The notes under the pieces are model-generated. The model worked only from the letters and a program-made list of their open reading frames with translations. It was not told where the DNA came from and ran no database searches. The translations under genes were made by a program, and so were the position numbers. This document shows positions 8,646 to 17,148 of a stretch of 64,000 bases of DNA, piece by piece. The stretch is taken from the NCBI GenBank assembly GCA_016714045.1, contig JADJNY010000003.1, positions 124,001 to 188,000 of the forward strand, read 5' to 3'. This DNA is from Planctomycetota bacterium. GTDB taxonomy: Bacteria > Planctomycetota > UBA1135 > GCA-002686595. Positions within the stretch are counted from its first letter, which is position 1. Each line of letters opens with the position of its first letter.

Positions 8646-8666
8646 CGGCAACGTAAGTCGTTGCCG
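8646..8666. promoter_or_regulatory. Small palindrome in a divergent intergenic region
   Basis: CGGCAACG and CGTTGCCG arms surround TAAGT in the 300-bp gap between the zincin gene (minus) and the 8773 gene (plus). A perfect 8-bp stem between divergent start codons is a plausible regulator-binding site. The remainder of the gap shows nothing recognisable. Confidence 0.25.
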
Positions 8667-8772
8667 CGAAGCGCACGGGGCCCGCGCGCGCCGCGTCGTC
8701 GTCGGAAAATCGACGCCCGCGGCCGACCGCGAGCGTCGTCCTGCTGCCGCGCGTGCCGCGGTAGGAGCCAGC

Positions 8773-9342
8773 ATGACGATCCCGCGCCTCGCCCACGTCT
8801 ACGGACCCCACGGCGGCCCCGTCCTCTTCGTCGCGCAACGCGCGCGCGACGGGTGGATCGCGTTCGATCTCGCCGGGCCGACGACGGACGAAGCGCGTGA
8901 TCCGGGCGGCGAGCGCCTCGTCGTCACCGCGGGCGGTCCGGAGCACGCGGATCGGATCTTCGCGGTGCACGATCGGCTCGACGAGGTGGCGCTCGGGCGC
9001 GCGCTCGCCGTGGGGGAGCCGCACGGCGCGCGCTTCGGCTTCGGCGGGGACTTTCTCGAGCTGTGGCGCGGCGCGCGTCACGAGCTCGCGCCCGGCTTGC
9101 GGTTCTTCCGCGGGCTGACCGTGCTGCGCGCGGGTGATGCACGGTTCGAGCGCGGCGCTCCGGCGAGCGCGGCGCTCTTGTTCGCGACGCCGCGGGAGCT
9201 CGTGCGCTCCGAGTTCGAGCGCGCGTTCGAGGAAGCCGAAGCGCGCCGGACGCGCCTCGCCGTGCTCGTGCGCGACGCCGTCGCTACGTCGCCCGTCGTT
9301 TCCCGCGCGGCGCGCCGGAGGACGGTCCACCGGGGTCGCTGA
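8773..9342 (+). CDS. Hypothetical protein
   Basis: 189-residue soluble protein with no motif I recognise. The ATG is preceded by GGAG 5 bases upstream, a good ribosome-binding site. The N-terminal half (PRLAHVYGPHGGPVLFVAQRA and following) alternates hydrophobic and charged residues as a beta-rich domain would; the C-terminal ~50 residues are Arg/Ala-rich and probably helical (SEFERAFEEAEARRTRLAVLV). Its 3' end overlaps the convergent nth gene by 59 bp, so its last ~20 residues are encoded antisense to the nth tail. The codon pattern is strongly GC at third positions, supporting coding. Confidence 0.6.
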   Translation: MTIPRLAHVYGPHGGPVLFVAQRARDGWIAFDLAGPTTDEARDPGGERLVVTAGGPEHADRIFAVHDRLDEVALGRALAVGEPHGARFGFGGDFLELWRGARHELAPGLRFFRGLTVLRAGDARFERGAPASAALLFATPRELVRSEFERAFEEAEARRTRLAVLVRDAVATSPVVSRAARRRTVHRGR

Positions 9343-10138
9343 TCGCGCGCGGAGCGCCGCGCCGTGGCTTCGCGTGCGCTGGATCGGACGGTGCGGGTTC
9401 CGTCGGCCGCGAGCGCGCGGGGGTCTTCGGCGCGCGGCTCGCCGAGGTCGCGCGCGTCCCTCGCGCCGGGGTCGCGGCGCGTTCGGCGTGCTCCGCCGCC
9501 CTCCGCGCGACGATCTTCGGATCCGCTGCCCACGCGCAGATCGGGCAGCGCGACAGGTCGTGGCGCAGCGCGGGGCAGTGCTCGCGGCCGAAGTAGATCA
9601 TGCGCAGGTGGAGCGCGTTCCAGGACGACTCGGGGAAGAGCGCCTTCAGGTCGCGCTCCGTGCGCTCGACCGAGCTGCCGTCCGAGAGCCCCCAACGCTC
9701 GGCGAGCCGGTGGATGTGCGTGTCGACGGGCAGCGCGGGCCGGCCGAAGGCCTGGCACATCACGACGCTCGCGGTCTTGTGGCCGACGCCGGGGAGCGCC
9801 TCGAGCTCCTCGAACGTGCGCGGCACCTTCCCGCCGTGCTTCGCGACGAGCAGCTTCGCCATCGCGGCGAGGTTCTTCGCCTTCGCGGGCGCGAGGCCGC
9901 AGGTCTTGATGAGCGCGAGGATCTCGTCGACCTGGAGCTTCGCCATCGCCTCGGGCGTGCGCGCGCGCGCGAAGAGCGCGGGCGTCACGAGGTTGACGCG
10001 CTTGTCCGTCGTCTGCGCCGAGAGCAGCACGGCGACGAGCAGCGTGAACGCGTCCGTGTGGTCGAGCGGGATCGGCGGATCGGGGTAGAGCTCCGCGAGG
10101 ACCTGCTCGATGCGCGCGGCTTTCTCCTTCGGCTTCAT
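9284..10138 (-). CDS. nth: Endonuclease III with altered Fe-S cluster motif
   Basis: Base-excision-repair DNA glycosylase/AP lyase. The helix-hairpin-helix LPGVGHKTASVV supplies the catalytic Lys (near residue 120) and VDTHIHRL the catalytic Asp (near 138). The usual C-x6-C-x2-C-x5-C iron-sulfur motif is changed: GREHC, nine residues, then CPIC, with no fourth cysteine after it. The cluster may be lost or ligated differently. The C-terminus has an extra ~75-residue low-complexity basic tail (Pro/Arg/Ala). The ATG at 10138 matches the family start (KPKEKAARIEQVLAELYP). The 284 residues compare with ~211 in E. coli Nth, the excess being the tail. Confidence 0.92.
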   Translation of the reverse strand: MKPKEKAARIEQVLAELYPDPPIPLDHTDAFTLLVAVLLSAQTTDKRVNLVTPALFARARTPEAMAKLQVDEILALIKTCGLAPAKAKNLAAMAKLLVAKHGGKVPRTFEELEALPGVGHKTASVVMCQAFGRPALPVDTHIHRLAERWGLSDGSSVERTERDLKALFPESSWNALHLRMIYFGREHCPALRHDLSRCPICAWAADPKIVARRAAEHAERAATPARGTRATSASRAPKTPARSRPTEPAPSDPAHAKPRRGAPRAISDPGGPSSGAPRGKRRAT

Positions 10139-10311
10139 GGTGCGGGAGGATAGCCACTCGCGCCCCAGCTGCACGCGTTCTCGGCGCACGGGCTGCGCGA
10201 GCCGTCGAGCCCTGGTCGTACGCGGGGCGAGCGACGGGCGAGCGTTCGTGACGAACGCGAGGCGAGGCGGAGGCCCGATGGCCACGGGGCGCGGCTACAC
10301 TGCGCCGCGCC

Positions 10312-10713
10312 ATGACGAACGACACGACGATCGAGGATTTCCTCGCCGGCACGACCTACGCGGTCGCCGGCGCGTCGACCGACCGCTCGAAGTACGGCAA
10401 CAAGGTGCTGCGCTGCTACCTGCAGCACGGCCGCACGGCGATCCCCGTCCATCCGCGCGAGACGGAGATCGAGGGCGTCGCGTGCGCGAAGGACCTCGCG
10501 TCGCTGCCGAAGGGCGTGCATGGGCTTTCGATCATCACGCCGCCGCCGGTGACGGAGAAGCTCGTCGAGGAGGCCGCGCGCCTCGGGATCACGCGCCTCT
10601 GGATGCAGCCCGGCGCGGAGAGCCCGCGCGCGATCGAGCGTGCGAAGGAACTCGGGCTCTCGGTGATCGCGAACGGGCCGTGCTTGCTCGTCGTGCTCGG
10701 CTATCGCGAGTGA
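10312..10713 (+). CDS. CoA-binding domain protein (YccU/YneT-like)
   Basis: 133-residue single Rossmann-fold CoA-binding protein. The nucleotide-binding start TYAVAGASTDRSKYGNKV and the later LSIITPPPVTEKLVEEAARLGITRLWMQPGAES block are diagnostic, as is the C-terminal NGPCLLVV with a conserved cysteine. These stand-alone proteins are widespread and may be involved in protein CoAlation or CoA sensing; no precise role is established. The gene stands alone on the plus strand between nth and a MITE-like element. Confidence 0.88.
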   Translation: MTNDTTIEDFLAGTTYAVAGASTDRSKYGNKVLRCYLQHGRTAIPVHPRETEIEGVACAKDLASLPKGVHGLSIITPPPVTEKLVEEAARLGITRLWMQPGAESPRAIERAKELGLSVIANGPCLLVVLGYRE

Positions 10714-10800
10714 GGCGCGGCGCATCCGGGCGCCTCGACGATCGTCCCGCGGCCCGTTCGGGCATGAACCCGTCGCACGGGGCGGTCGGGGGACGCGCGC

Positions 10801-10968
10801 TCAGAGCCTGTGAAGAAATCAGGGATGCCCGGCAGGGTTGTCCTGAGGCGTTCCGGCAAGGCGCGCTGACGACGCGCATTCGCCGGCAATGCTCGGAGGA
10901 ATCGCAACGCCGCCGGGGCGCCTCCGAGCGAGCGGGACGGGTGTCTCTGATTTCTTCACAGGCTCTCA
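10801..10968. mobile_element. MITE-like element with 22-bp terminal inverted repeats and TCA target duplication
   Basis: The ends GAGCCTGTGAAGAAATCA (from 10804) and TGATTTCTTCACAGGCTC (to 10965) are inverted copies; pairing continues over about 22 bp with one mismatch. TCA directly repeats on both flanks (10801-10803 and 10966-10968), as for a 3-bp target duplication. The 162-bp body has no ORF and is GC-rich like the host. The size and ends suggest a non-autonomous element mobilised by an IS5-type transposase; no transposase is in the window. One TCA is the complement of the acpS stop codon, so the insertion sits exactly at the gene's 3' end. Confidence 0.7.
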
Positions 10969-11346
10969 GCTCTCCGCGACCGCGACCGCCGCCGCGATGC
11001 CGGCGTCGTGCGTGATCGTGACGTGGATCCGCGCGATGCCCTTCGTGGCCGCGATGCGCGCGGCGACGCCGTGGAGTGCGACGGTCGGCGCTTCGCCCGA
11101 CTTGCGGACGACCTCGATGTCGCGCCACGCGACACCTTGGGCCCAGCCGGTGCCGAGCACCTTCATCACCGCTTCCTTCACGGCGAAGCGGCCGGTGTAG
11201 TTCGTCATGCGCGACTTGCGCTGGTCGCAGTACGCGCGCTCGCCGTCGGTGAAGACGCGCTCGAGCAGCCGATCGCCGTGCCGCGCGTAGGCGGCTTCGA
11301 AGCGCGCGATCTGCGCGAGGTCCATCCCGAGGGCGACGATGGGCAT
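10966..11346 (-). CDS. acpS: Holo-[acyl-carrier-protein] synthase
   Basis: 126-residue AcpS that transfers 4'-phosphopantetheine from CoA to ACP. Family motifs are GMDLAQIARFE (Mg-binding Asp), FTDGERAYC, and GRFAVKEAVMKVLGTGW (the FAxKEAxxKALG-type block with Glu). The length is normal. The stop codon lies in the target duplication of the adjacent MITE-like element, but the C-terminus (THDAGIAAAVAVAES) looks complete. No obvious fatty-acid genes adjoin; the carboxylase operon begins about 1.5 kb away on the same strand. Confidence 0.95.
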   Translation of the reverse strand: MPIVALGMDLAQIARFEAAYARHGDRLLERVFTDGERAYCDQRKSRMTNYTGRFAVKEAVMKVLGTGWAQGVAWRDIEVVRKSGEAPTVALHGVAARIAATKGIARIHVTITHDAGIAAAVAVAES

Positions 11347-11470
11347 GCGCGCAGATCATGGACGCGCGCGGGGCGCGGCGCAATCACGCACCGTCGCAGA
11401 CGTCCGCGGTCGGCGCCGGCGATTCGAGCGCGCTGGAGTCGAGCTCGCCGGCGAACGCGCGGCGCTGCGT

Positions 11471-12748
11471 TCAAAACGCCGCGTCGAGCAGCACGAGCGT
11501 CAGCGGATCCGAGAGCGTCACTTGGTTCGACGCGTCGCGGAACAAGGCCTGGAGGTAGCGCTTCTGCGCTTGGACGCCCGCGCCGAGGTCCGCGATCGGC
11601 AGCGAGACCGTCAGCAGGCCGCTGCCCGGAACGAAGCCCATCGGGATGCGGCGCGCTTGCGCTCCGTACGCGATCACGCCGAGGAACGGCAGGTAGAGCT
11701 GGTGCTGCGGCTGCGGCGCCCACACGAGCAGCACGCTGTCGCCCGGCGTGCCCGTGAACGTGAAGGTCGCGCTCTGCAGCTCGCGCACGGTGACCGTGCC
11801 GCGCAGACCGCGGTGGAGCCCGCTCAACGCGGTCACGTTCGCGGTCGCGCCGACGATCGTGCCGCCGGCAGCACCCGCGGCGCCGGCGGGGAGACCGCAC
11901 GTACCGTTGCCGGGCCCCGGATTGCCCGCGACCCCGGCGACGAACGCGACGTCGAGCGTGTCGACGTGCGCGGTCGGATCGACGACGAGCGCGTTCGCGC
12001 CGGTGGCTGCGGCTCCACCGGGGAAGGGAACGGGATTGCACGACGCCGAGGCTCCGCTGCCGCCGCGTCCTCCGGTGAACGTGCCGCCGGAGGCGAAGAG
12101 CTGCGCCCCCGCTCCCACGACGCACGCGTCCGCGCCGTCGTACGCCGGGCGCTGCACCGCGCCTTGCGATCCGTACGTGCCCGAGCCGCCCCAGCCGCCC
12201 GACACGTCCGTCGCGTAAAGCGCGACCGTGCCGTTCGTGATGACGAGACCCGCGCCGGGGCCGACCGGATCGAAGTCGTTGTAGAAGCCGGACGCCCCGA
12301 GGAGCGCGCAGCGCGCGAAGCTCACCTGCGTGCTCGCGGTGACGCGCGCCGCGGGCTCCGTGTCGATGCTGTTGATCGTCGAGTCCTGCACGCGCACGGG
12401 GCCCGCGCAGGCGTCGATCGCGATCCCGGGCGCCGCCGGGTCCGCGGCGACGCCGACGATGCCGATCGAGGAGATCGTGACGGTCTGGCTCGCGGACAGG
12501 TTGCGGATCCTGAGCGGCGGCCGCATCGAGACGCTTGGGCCTCCGACGACGGCGAGGGCCTTGCCGTCGATCGTGAACGAGAAGTAGCTGCCGCTGCGGA
12601 TCAGGATCACGTCGCCGTCGACGGCGGCGTTCACCGCGGCTTGCGGCGTCGTGAACATCTGGCCCGAAGGACCGACGGTGAGCACACCGGCGAACGCGGG
12701 CGCGCCGAGCGAGACGAGGAGAGCGGACGCGGAGAGAGCGAGCTTCAT
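11471..12748 (-). CDS. Secreted beta-helix-like surface protein
   Basis: 425 residues with a clear signal peptide (MKLALSASALLVSLGAPAFA) cleaved before GVLTVGPSGQ. The middle resembles a right-handed parallel beta-helix (TTPQAAVNAAVDGDVILIRSGSY, then repeated short hydrophobic strands with Gly/Ser turns) and contains several Cys. The last ~100 residues look like a separate beta domain (SLPIADLGAGVQAQKRYLQALFRD and similar), a kind of C-terminal module that recurs in extracellular proteins of high-GC planctomycetes. The ATG at 12748 was chosen for the signal peptide over an in-frame ATG 90 bp upstream. No catalytic motif is recognised. Confidence 0.75.
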   Translation of the reverse strand: MKLALSASALLVSLGAPAFAGVLTVGPSGQMFTTPQAAVNAAVDGDVILIRSGSYFSFTIDGKALAVVGGPSVSMRPPLRIRNLSASQTVTISSIGIVGVAADPAAPGIAIDACAGPVRVQDSTINSIDTEPAARVTASTQVSFARCALLGASGFYNDFDPVGPGAGLVITNGTVALYATDVSGGWGGSGTYGSQGAVQRPAYDGADACVVGAGAQLFASGGTFTGGRGGSGASASCNPVPFPGGAAATGANALVVDPTAHVDTLDVAFVAGVAGNPGPGNGTCGLPAGAAGAAGGTIVGATANVTALSGLHRGLRGTVTVRELQSATFTFTGTPGDSVLLVWAPQPQHQLYLPFLGVIAYGAQARRIPMGFVPGSGLLTVSLPIADLGAGVQAQKRYLQALFRDASNQVTLSDPLTLVLLDAAF

Positions 12749-12848
12749 GGAGCGAGCCTCGGAAGGGGACGAGCGCCGGAGCGGAGGACGGGCCGCGCTC
12801 TGCTCGCTCAACGTATTCGAGCCGCGCGAAAGCCGCAACGGCCCGCGC

Positions 12849-13433
12849 TCACGCGCGCTCGAACTCGATCAACGCGTCGCCCGCGCGCACTTCGCCGCCG
12901 TCCACTGCGACGTAACGCGCGAGCGTTGCATGCGCAGGCAGCGTCGCGCTCGCGCGGTAGACGACGTGCGTGAAGGTCTTCATGACCTCGATCAGGCCGA
13001 CGGGTTGTCCGTCCGCGACGACGGAGCCCGCGTTCGCGAACGCGGGCTCGCCCGGCGCGGGGCGGTGGTAGAAGCGACCGCTCTGAGGTGAGCGGAGGAC
13101 GAGCGCTCCGGCGCGCGCGCCCGCTTCTTTCGCGTCGTTCGCGCCCGTCGCGTCGGCGGCGGAGATCGGCTCGAGCTCGTAGAGCACGTCGCCGTATCCG
13201 ACCGGCGCGTGCACGCGGTCCTTCGCGGCGTTCGCGACGCGGCCCGACACGCCCTCGGGCACGACGAGGCGCACCGCGCGGCCGAGCACGAGCAGGGCGC
13301 CCGCGGTCTCGCCCGCGACGAGCACGTTTCCGGCGCCGCGGGACTCGGTGAAGAGTCCGACGCCGGGCGAGAGGAGCTCCGTCTTCGCGCCGTCGCGGCG
13401 CACGCGCAGTTCGATCGTCGTGTTCGCGCTCAT
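12849..13433 (-). CDS. Biotin carboxyl carrier protein of the acyl-CoA carboxylase
   Basis: 194-residue carrier. The C-terminal biotinyl domain has the attachment motif EVMKTFTHV (Lys near residue 152) followed by GGEVRAGDALIEFE. The N-terminal half appears to be a second, degenerate lipoyl/biotinyl-type fold (GRVANAAKDRVHAPVGYGDVLYELE) without a modifiable Lys. It is the last gene of the carboxylase operon, 64 bp after the carboxyltransferase gene. It carries carboxybiotin between the AccC-like and carboxyltransferase subunits encoded upstream. Confidence 0.88.
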   Translation of the reverse strand: MSANTTIELRVRRDGAKTELLSPGVGLFTESRGAGNVLVAGETAGALLVLGRAVRLVVPEGVSGRVANAAKDRVHAPVGYGDVLYELEPISAADATGANDAKEAGARAGALVLRSPQSGRFYHRPAPGEPAFANAGSVVADGQPVGLIEVMKTFTHVVYRASATLPAHATLARYVAVDGGEVRAGDALIEFERA

Positions 13434-13497
13434 CGTGTGGTCTCCAGTCTTCGCCGCGCCCGCCCTCGTCCTCCGGAGAGCGCTCGGCGGCGCGCGC

Positions 13498-15291
13498 TCA
13501 TCCCCTCGGCTCCGTCAGCGCCGCGAGGTCGTGCAACGACCAGATGCGCGGGTTCTTCGTGCGGCGTGCGTTCGATTGGTACGCGGCCTGAGCGAAGAGC
13601 TCGAGCCAGCTCCGCAGCTCGCCGAGCGCCACGATCTCGTCCGTGTCCATCTGCGCGGCCGACTTGTACGGGTCCATGTCGCTCTCGATGCGCGCTTCGG
13701 TGTCGCGCATGCCTTGCTCGATCTTCTGACGCTCGGCGGGGTCCTGCGTCGCGATCTGGAAGTCGTCGTCGAGCTTCGTGTTGTACGCGGCGATCGCGAG
13801 CGTCCTGCCCTCCATCACCGCGAGGCGCGCGATCGTGGTGGAGAGCTGCACGACGGGCTCGTACGGCAGACCCGCGAGCGCGTAGTAGCCCGCACCGCTC
13901 GCCTTCCGCAGCAGCACCGTGAACATCGGCACCGTGTTGGTCGAGTTCGCGTAGATCAGGCTCGAGCCGTAGCCGAGCAGGCCGAGGCGCTCCGCCTCGA
14001 CGCCGATGTCGAAGCCCGACACGTCCTGCAGCCACACGATCGGGATCCCGTCGTCGTTGCACGCGCGGCTGAACGCGGCGACCTTCGCGATGCCTTCCTT
14101 GTAGAGGATGCCGAGCGGCTTCTTCGCGCCGCGATGCTCGGGGTCGTCCATCACGCCCTGGCGGTTTGCGACGAAGCCGAGGTAGAGGCCGTCGACGCGC
14201 GCGACGCCCGTGATCATCTCGCGGCCGCGGTCGGGCAGGATCTCCCAGAACAGGGAGTGGTCGACGAGGCGCGCGAGCACTTCCTCGACCGCGTACGTCA
14301 TGCGGTGGTCGGCGGGCAGGAGCCCCGCGAGCTCGTGCGCCGGCTGGAACGGCGCCGCGGCGTCCGCACCGTGCCGCCAGAACGCGGCGCCGGAGCTCGG
14401 GAGCTTCGCGATCTCGGCGCGGATCAGCGCGATCGCGGTCGCGTCGTCGGGCACGCGCACGTCGGCGCAACGCGACTGGGCCACATGGACCTCGGGCCCG
14501 CCGATGTCGAGGCTCGAGAGATGCTGGCTCTTCGCGCCTTTGATCAGCGCGGCGCCGGCGATGACCATGTACGCGCCCTCGGTCATGTACACGCGGTCGC
14601 TGATGATCGGCATGTAGCCGCCGCCCGCGATGCAATCGCCGAACACGCCTGCGATCTGCGGCACGCCGGCGGCGGAGAGCTCGCTGTTCTTCTTGAAGAT
14701 GTGGCCCGCGCCGGTGGCGCCGGGGAAGCTCTGCGCTTGCTCGGGCAGATAGAGACCGGAGCAGTCGACGAGGTAGACGACCGGGATCGCGAGGCGCTTC
14801 GCCATCTCCTGCGCGCGCTCGATCTTCTCGGGCGTGCGCGGCCACCACGAACCAGACGCGACCGTGTTGTCGTTCGCGATCACCATCGTCCAGCGCCCTT
14901 CGACGAGCGCGAACGCGGTGATCACGCCGGCGGCGGGGCTCTCGAGCTTGCCGAACATCCGTCCGTGGTTGACGAACGTGCCGACCTCGAACGCACGCGT
15001 GCCGGGGTCTTTGAGGTGCTCGAGCCGCTCCCGCGCCGTCAGCTTCTGCTTCTCGTGGACGCGCGCGGCGTAGGTCGGGCCCCAGCCCTCCGCGACCTTC
15101 GCGCGCCGCTTCGCGAGCTCACCCTCGCGCTCGGCGAGCTGCGCCTTGTTCTTGTCGAAGGTCGCGCGATCGAGGAACGCATCGCGCGGGGAACCGATGG
15201 GGGAGAGCGGGACGCGGGCCATGGGGGGCGGGATTGTCGGGGCAGGAGAAGAAGGCGTCCAGTCCGTCGGTCGCTTCTTCGTCGCGGCCAC
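13498..15291 (-). CDS. Acyl-CoA carboxylase carboxyltransferase subunit (PccB/AccDA type)
   Basis: 597-residue crotonase-fold carboxyltransferase that moves the carboxyl group from biotin to an acyl-CoA such as acetyl- or propionyl-CoA. The N-terminal half has LTARERLEHLKDPGT, the oxyanion Gly-rich GVFGDCIAGGGYMPII and YMVIAGAALIKGA; the C-terminal half has VWLQDVSGFDIGVEAERLGLLGYGSSLIYA. Length and layout match decarboxylase-type fused alpha/beta subunits. Start is uncertain: an alternative ATG at 15222 (MARVPLSPIG) would drop a 23-residue Pro-rich leader. It sits between the hydrolase (258 bp upstream) and the biotin carrier. Confidence 0.92.
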   Translation of the reverse strand: MAATKKRPTDWTPSSPAPTIPPPMARVPLSPIGSPRDAFLDRATFDKNKAQLAEREGELAKRRAKVAEGWGPTYAARVHEKQKLTARERLEHLKDPGTRAFEVGTFVNHGRMFGKLESPAAGVITAFALVEGRWTMVIANDNTVASGSWWPRTPEKIERAQEMAKRLAIPVVYLVDCSGLYLPEQAQSFPGATGAGHIFKKNSELSAAGVPQIAGVFGDCIAGGGYMPIISDRVYMTEGAYMVIAGAALIKGAKSQHLSSLDIGGPEVHVAQSRCADVRVPDDATAIALIRAEIAKLPSSGAAFWRHGADAAAPFQPAHELAGLLPADHRMTYAVEEVLARLVDHSLFWEILPDRGREMITGVARVDGLYLGFVANRQGVMDDPEHRGAKKPLGILYKEGIAKVAAFSRACNDDGIPIVWLQDVSGFDIGVEAERLGLLGYGSSLIYANSTNTVPMFTVLLRKASGAGYYALAGLPYEPVVQLSTTIARLAVMEGRTLAIAAYNTKLDDDFQIATQDPAERQKIEQGMRDTEARIESDMDPYKSAAQMDTDEIVALGELRSWLELFAQAAYQSNARRTKNPRIWSLHDLAALTEPRG

Positions 15292-15549
15292 GCTTCGATC
15301 TCACCGAGATCGCAAGGCCCGGTGACCTGCTCTCGTGCGGCCGTGGAAAGCAGGCGGAGATGCATGCCTTCACGGAGTCTCCCCGCCACGCCCATCCAGG
15401 ACGTGAGCGGCGAGCGTCCTCTCCGCCTGGGTCCTCCTTCGAGTGCTTCGCGCTCGGCTCGGACTGCTCGCCGTCGCGCGTCGGTCGTTCGGGCCGGCGG
15501 TGCACATCGACGAGCACCGGAGGCGCGTGGCGTGAAGGCGGTCCGCGAC

Positions 15550-17130
15550 TCAGTCCTTCCGCGGGACCACTTCGTCTTTCGGCGCCGGGTAGCGCTTCTC
15601 CACCCAGCAGCCGCGTTCCAGGACCTCGAACGTCGAGTCGCTCCCCGGGAGCGGGCGCTCGGGCACGTCGAGCAGTTTGCAGAGGAGGCGGAACGCGCGA
15701 CGGCGCAGCGTCTCGGCGTCCATGCCCGGCTCGGAGACGCACGCTTCCAGTCGGCGCATCTGGACCGCGACGGTCGCATTCACGTTCGTGCCGTCGAGCG
15801 CACCCAGAACGCCCAGCTGGACCTCGTCCTCGCCGGCGCTTGCGAGCAGCGCGTCGATCCGCGGCTGGCGCACGCCCTGGAGCGTGGTGCGCAGGCCCGC
15901 GAAGACCACGAGCATCGTCTCCACGCGCTCCCAGTCGAACGCGCCGGCGCTGTCCTCGAGGTCGAGCAGGGCAGTCAGCGCGTCGACGTCGTCCTGGTGG
16001 CGCGAGTCGAGGAACACCTTGCGGCGGCGCGCGGCGTCGGCGGCGTCGCGGGATACGAGCACCGCCGCGACGTCGAGCTCCGGGCGGCCCGGTCGCACGA
16101 AGCGCGCGAGCTCCTCGAGGCGTGCGCGCGCCTCGGAGCCCAAGGGAATGCGGGCGCGGAGCGCGTCGGGAACACTCGCGAGGAGCTCCGCGCGCCGCGG
16201 CTCGAGCGGCGGGACGTGTGCGCTCCGAAGGAAATCGAGCTCGCCGGGGAGGAGCCGATGGCCCAGTGCGGCGAGGGTGATGTGTCCCGAGTCCTGCGGC
16301 CCGAACCACGTGCCGCCCGCCGCGCGCACGGAGCGCTCGAAGCGCGCCGTGTGCTCCTCGCCGACGAACTCGTCCCTCCGCGAGCCCGCGACGAACAGCG
16401 GCATGCGAACGCGCGCGAGTTCGGCCGTGAGGTCGACGTCGGCGACTCGCCGAAACGCGAGGTGGGCGAACCATCCGGCGAGCGTGCCGTGGAACGACTC
16501 CGCTGCGCGCGCGACGACGGTGTCCGCGCGTACCGGCGCCACGAGCACGACGGCCATCGGCCGCGCACCATCGCGGAGCAGAGTCGCCGCCGCGAGCGTG
16601 CCGATCGAAGTGCCGCGCAGCACGACGCGCTCGGGCGCGCCGGCGCGTCGCACCGCTTCGTCGAACGCCGCGCGCGCGTCGCGCTCGAGGTGCTTCGCGC
16701 CGCGCTCGCCCGTCGAGAGGCCGACGCCGGTGTAGTCGACGATCAGCGAGGCGAAGCCGAGGTCGGCGAGCTCCTCCGCGAGCAGACTGCGTCCGCTCGA
16801 CTCGCCCGCGCTCGCTCCGGACTCGAGCAGATGCAAGACGACCGGCGCGCCCGGGTCGGCCGGCACGAAGAGGCCGCAAAGCAGCGCACCCTCTCCGGCG
16901 GGGAGCGAGACGGTGCGCGTGCCCGCGGGATAGCCTTCGACGGGGTCGACCGCGAGCGTCCGGAGCGGAGGGACGATCACGGGCGGAGCGAGGCAGCCTG
17001 CATCGAGGCCCGCCAGCAGGAGCGCGAGGACGAACGCCGGCGCTCGGCCCCCCCGGATCATCGCGCGAGCGCCGCGGCCCGCCAGCAGGAGCGCGAGGAC
17101 GAACGCCGGCGCGCGGCCCCCCCGGATCAT
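15550..17130 (-). CDS. Alpha/beta hydrolase with duplicated signal peptide
   Basis: 526-residue protein. Residues ~70-290 are an alpha/beta hydrolase: LIVDYTGVGLSTGE, nucleophile elbow VLRGTSIGTLAA (GxSxG), Asp in SRRDEF, and His in DSGHITLAALGH. The C-terminal ~235 residues are helical and unrecognised. The ATG at 17130 overlaps the accC stop (ATGA). The first 46 residues are two near-identical copies of MIRGGRAPAFVLALLLAG plus a linker, caused by a 69-bp tandem duplication; the second in-frame ATG is at 17061. The export sequence is therefore doubled. Its place inside a carboxylase operon is odd; a thioesterase-like or secreted esterase role cannot be decided. Confidence 0.8.
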   Translation of the reverse strand: MIRGGRAPAFVLALLLAGRGARAMIRGGRAPAFVLALLLAGLDAGCLAPPVIVPPLRTLAVDPVEGYPAGTRTVSLPAGEGALLCGLFVPADPGAPVVLHLLESGASAGESSGRSLLAEELADLGFASLIVDYTGVGLSTGERGAKHLERDARAAFDEAVRRAGAPERVVLRGTSIGTLAAATLLRDGARPMAVVLVAPVRADTVVARAAESFHGTLAGWFAHLAFRRVADVDLTAELARVRMPLFVAGSRRDEFVGEEHTARFERSVRAAGGTWFGPQDSGHITLAALGHRLLPGELDFLRSAHVPPLEPRRAELLASVPDALRARIPLGSEARARLEELARFVRPGRPELDVAAVLVSRDAADAARRRKVFLDSRHQDDVDALTALLDLEDSAGAFDWERVETMLVVFAGLRTTLQGVRQPRIDALLASAGEDEVQLGVLGALDGTNVNATVAVQMRRLEACVSEPGMDAETLRRRAFRLLCKLLDVPERPLPGSDSTFEVLERGCWVEKRYPAPKDEVVPRKD

Positions 17131-17148
17131 CGCGCGAGCGCCGCGGCC
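17007..17148. repeat. 69-bp tandem duplication at a gene start
   Basis: Two adjacent 69-bp copies (17007-17075 and 17076-17144, the match continuing to 17148) differ at only one base (CGCTCGG versus CGCGCGG). Each contains the start codon and signal-peptide coding region of the alpha/beta hydrolase and the last codons of accC. The unit is a multiple of three, so the frame is kept. Near identity points to a recent event. Confidence 0.95.

Noticed and set aside
10826..10943. Possible transposase fragment inside the MITE-like element
   Set aside because: All six frames lack length and motifs; the element looks non-coding.
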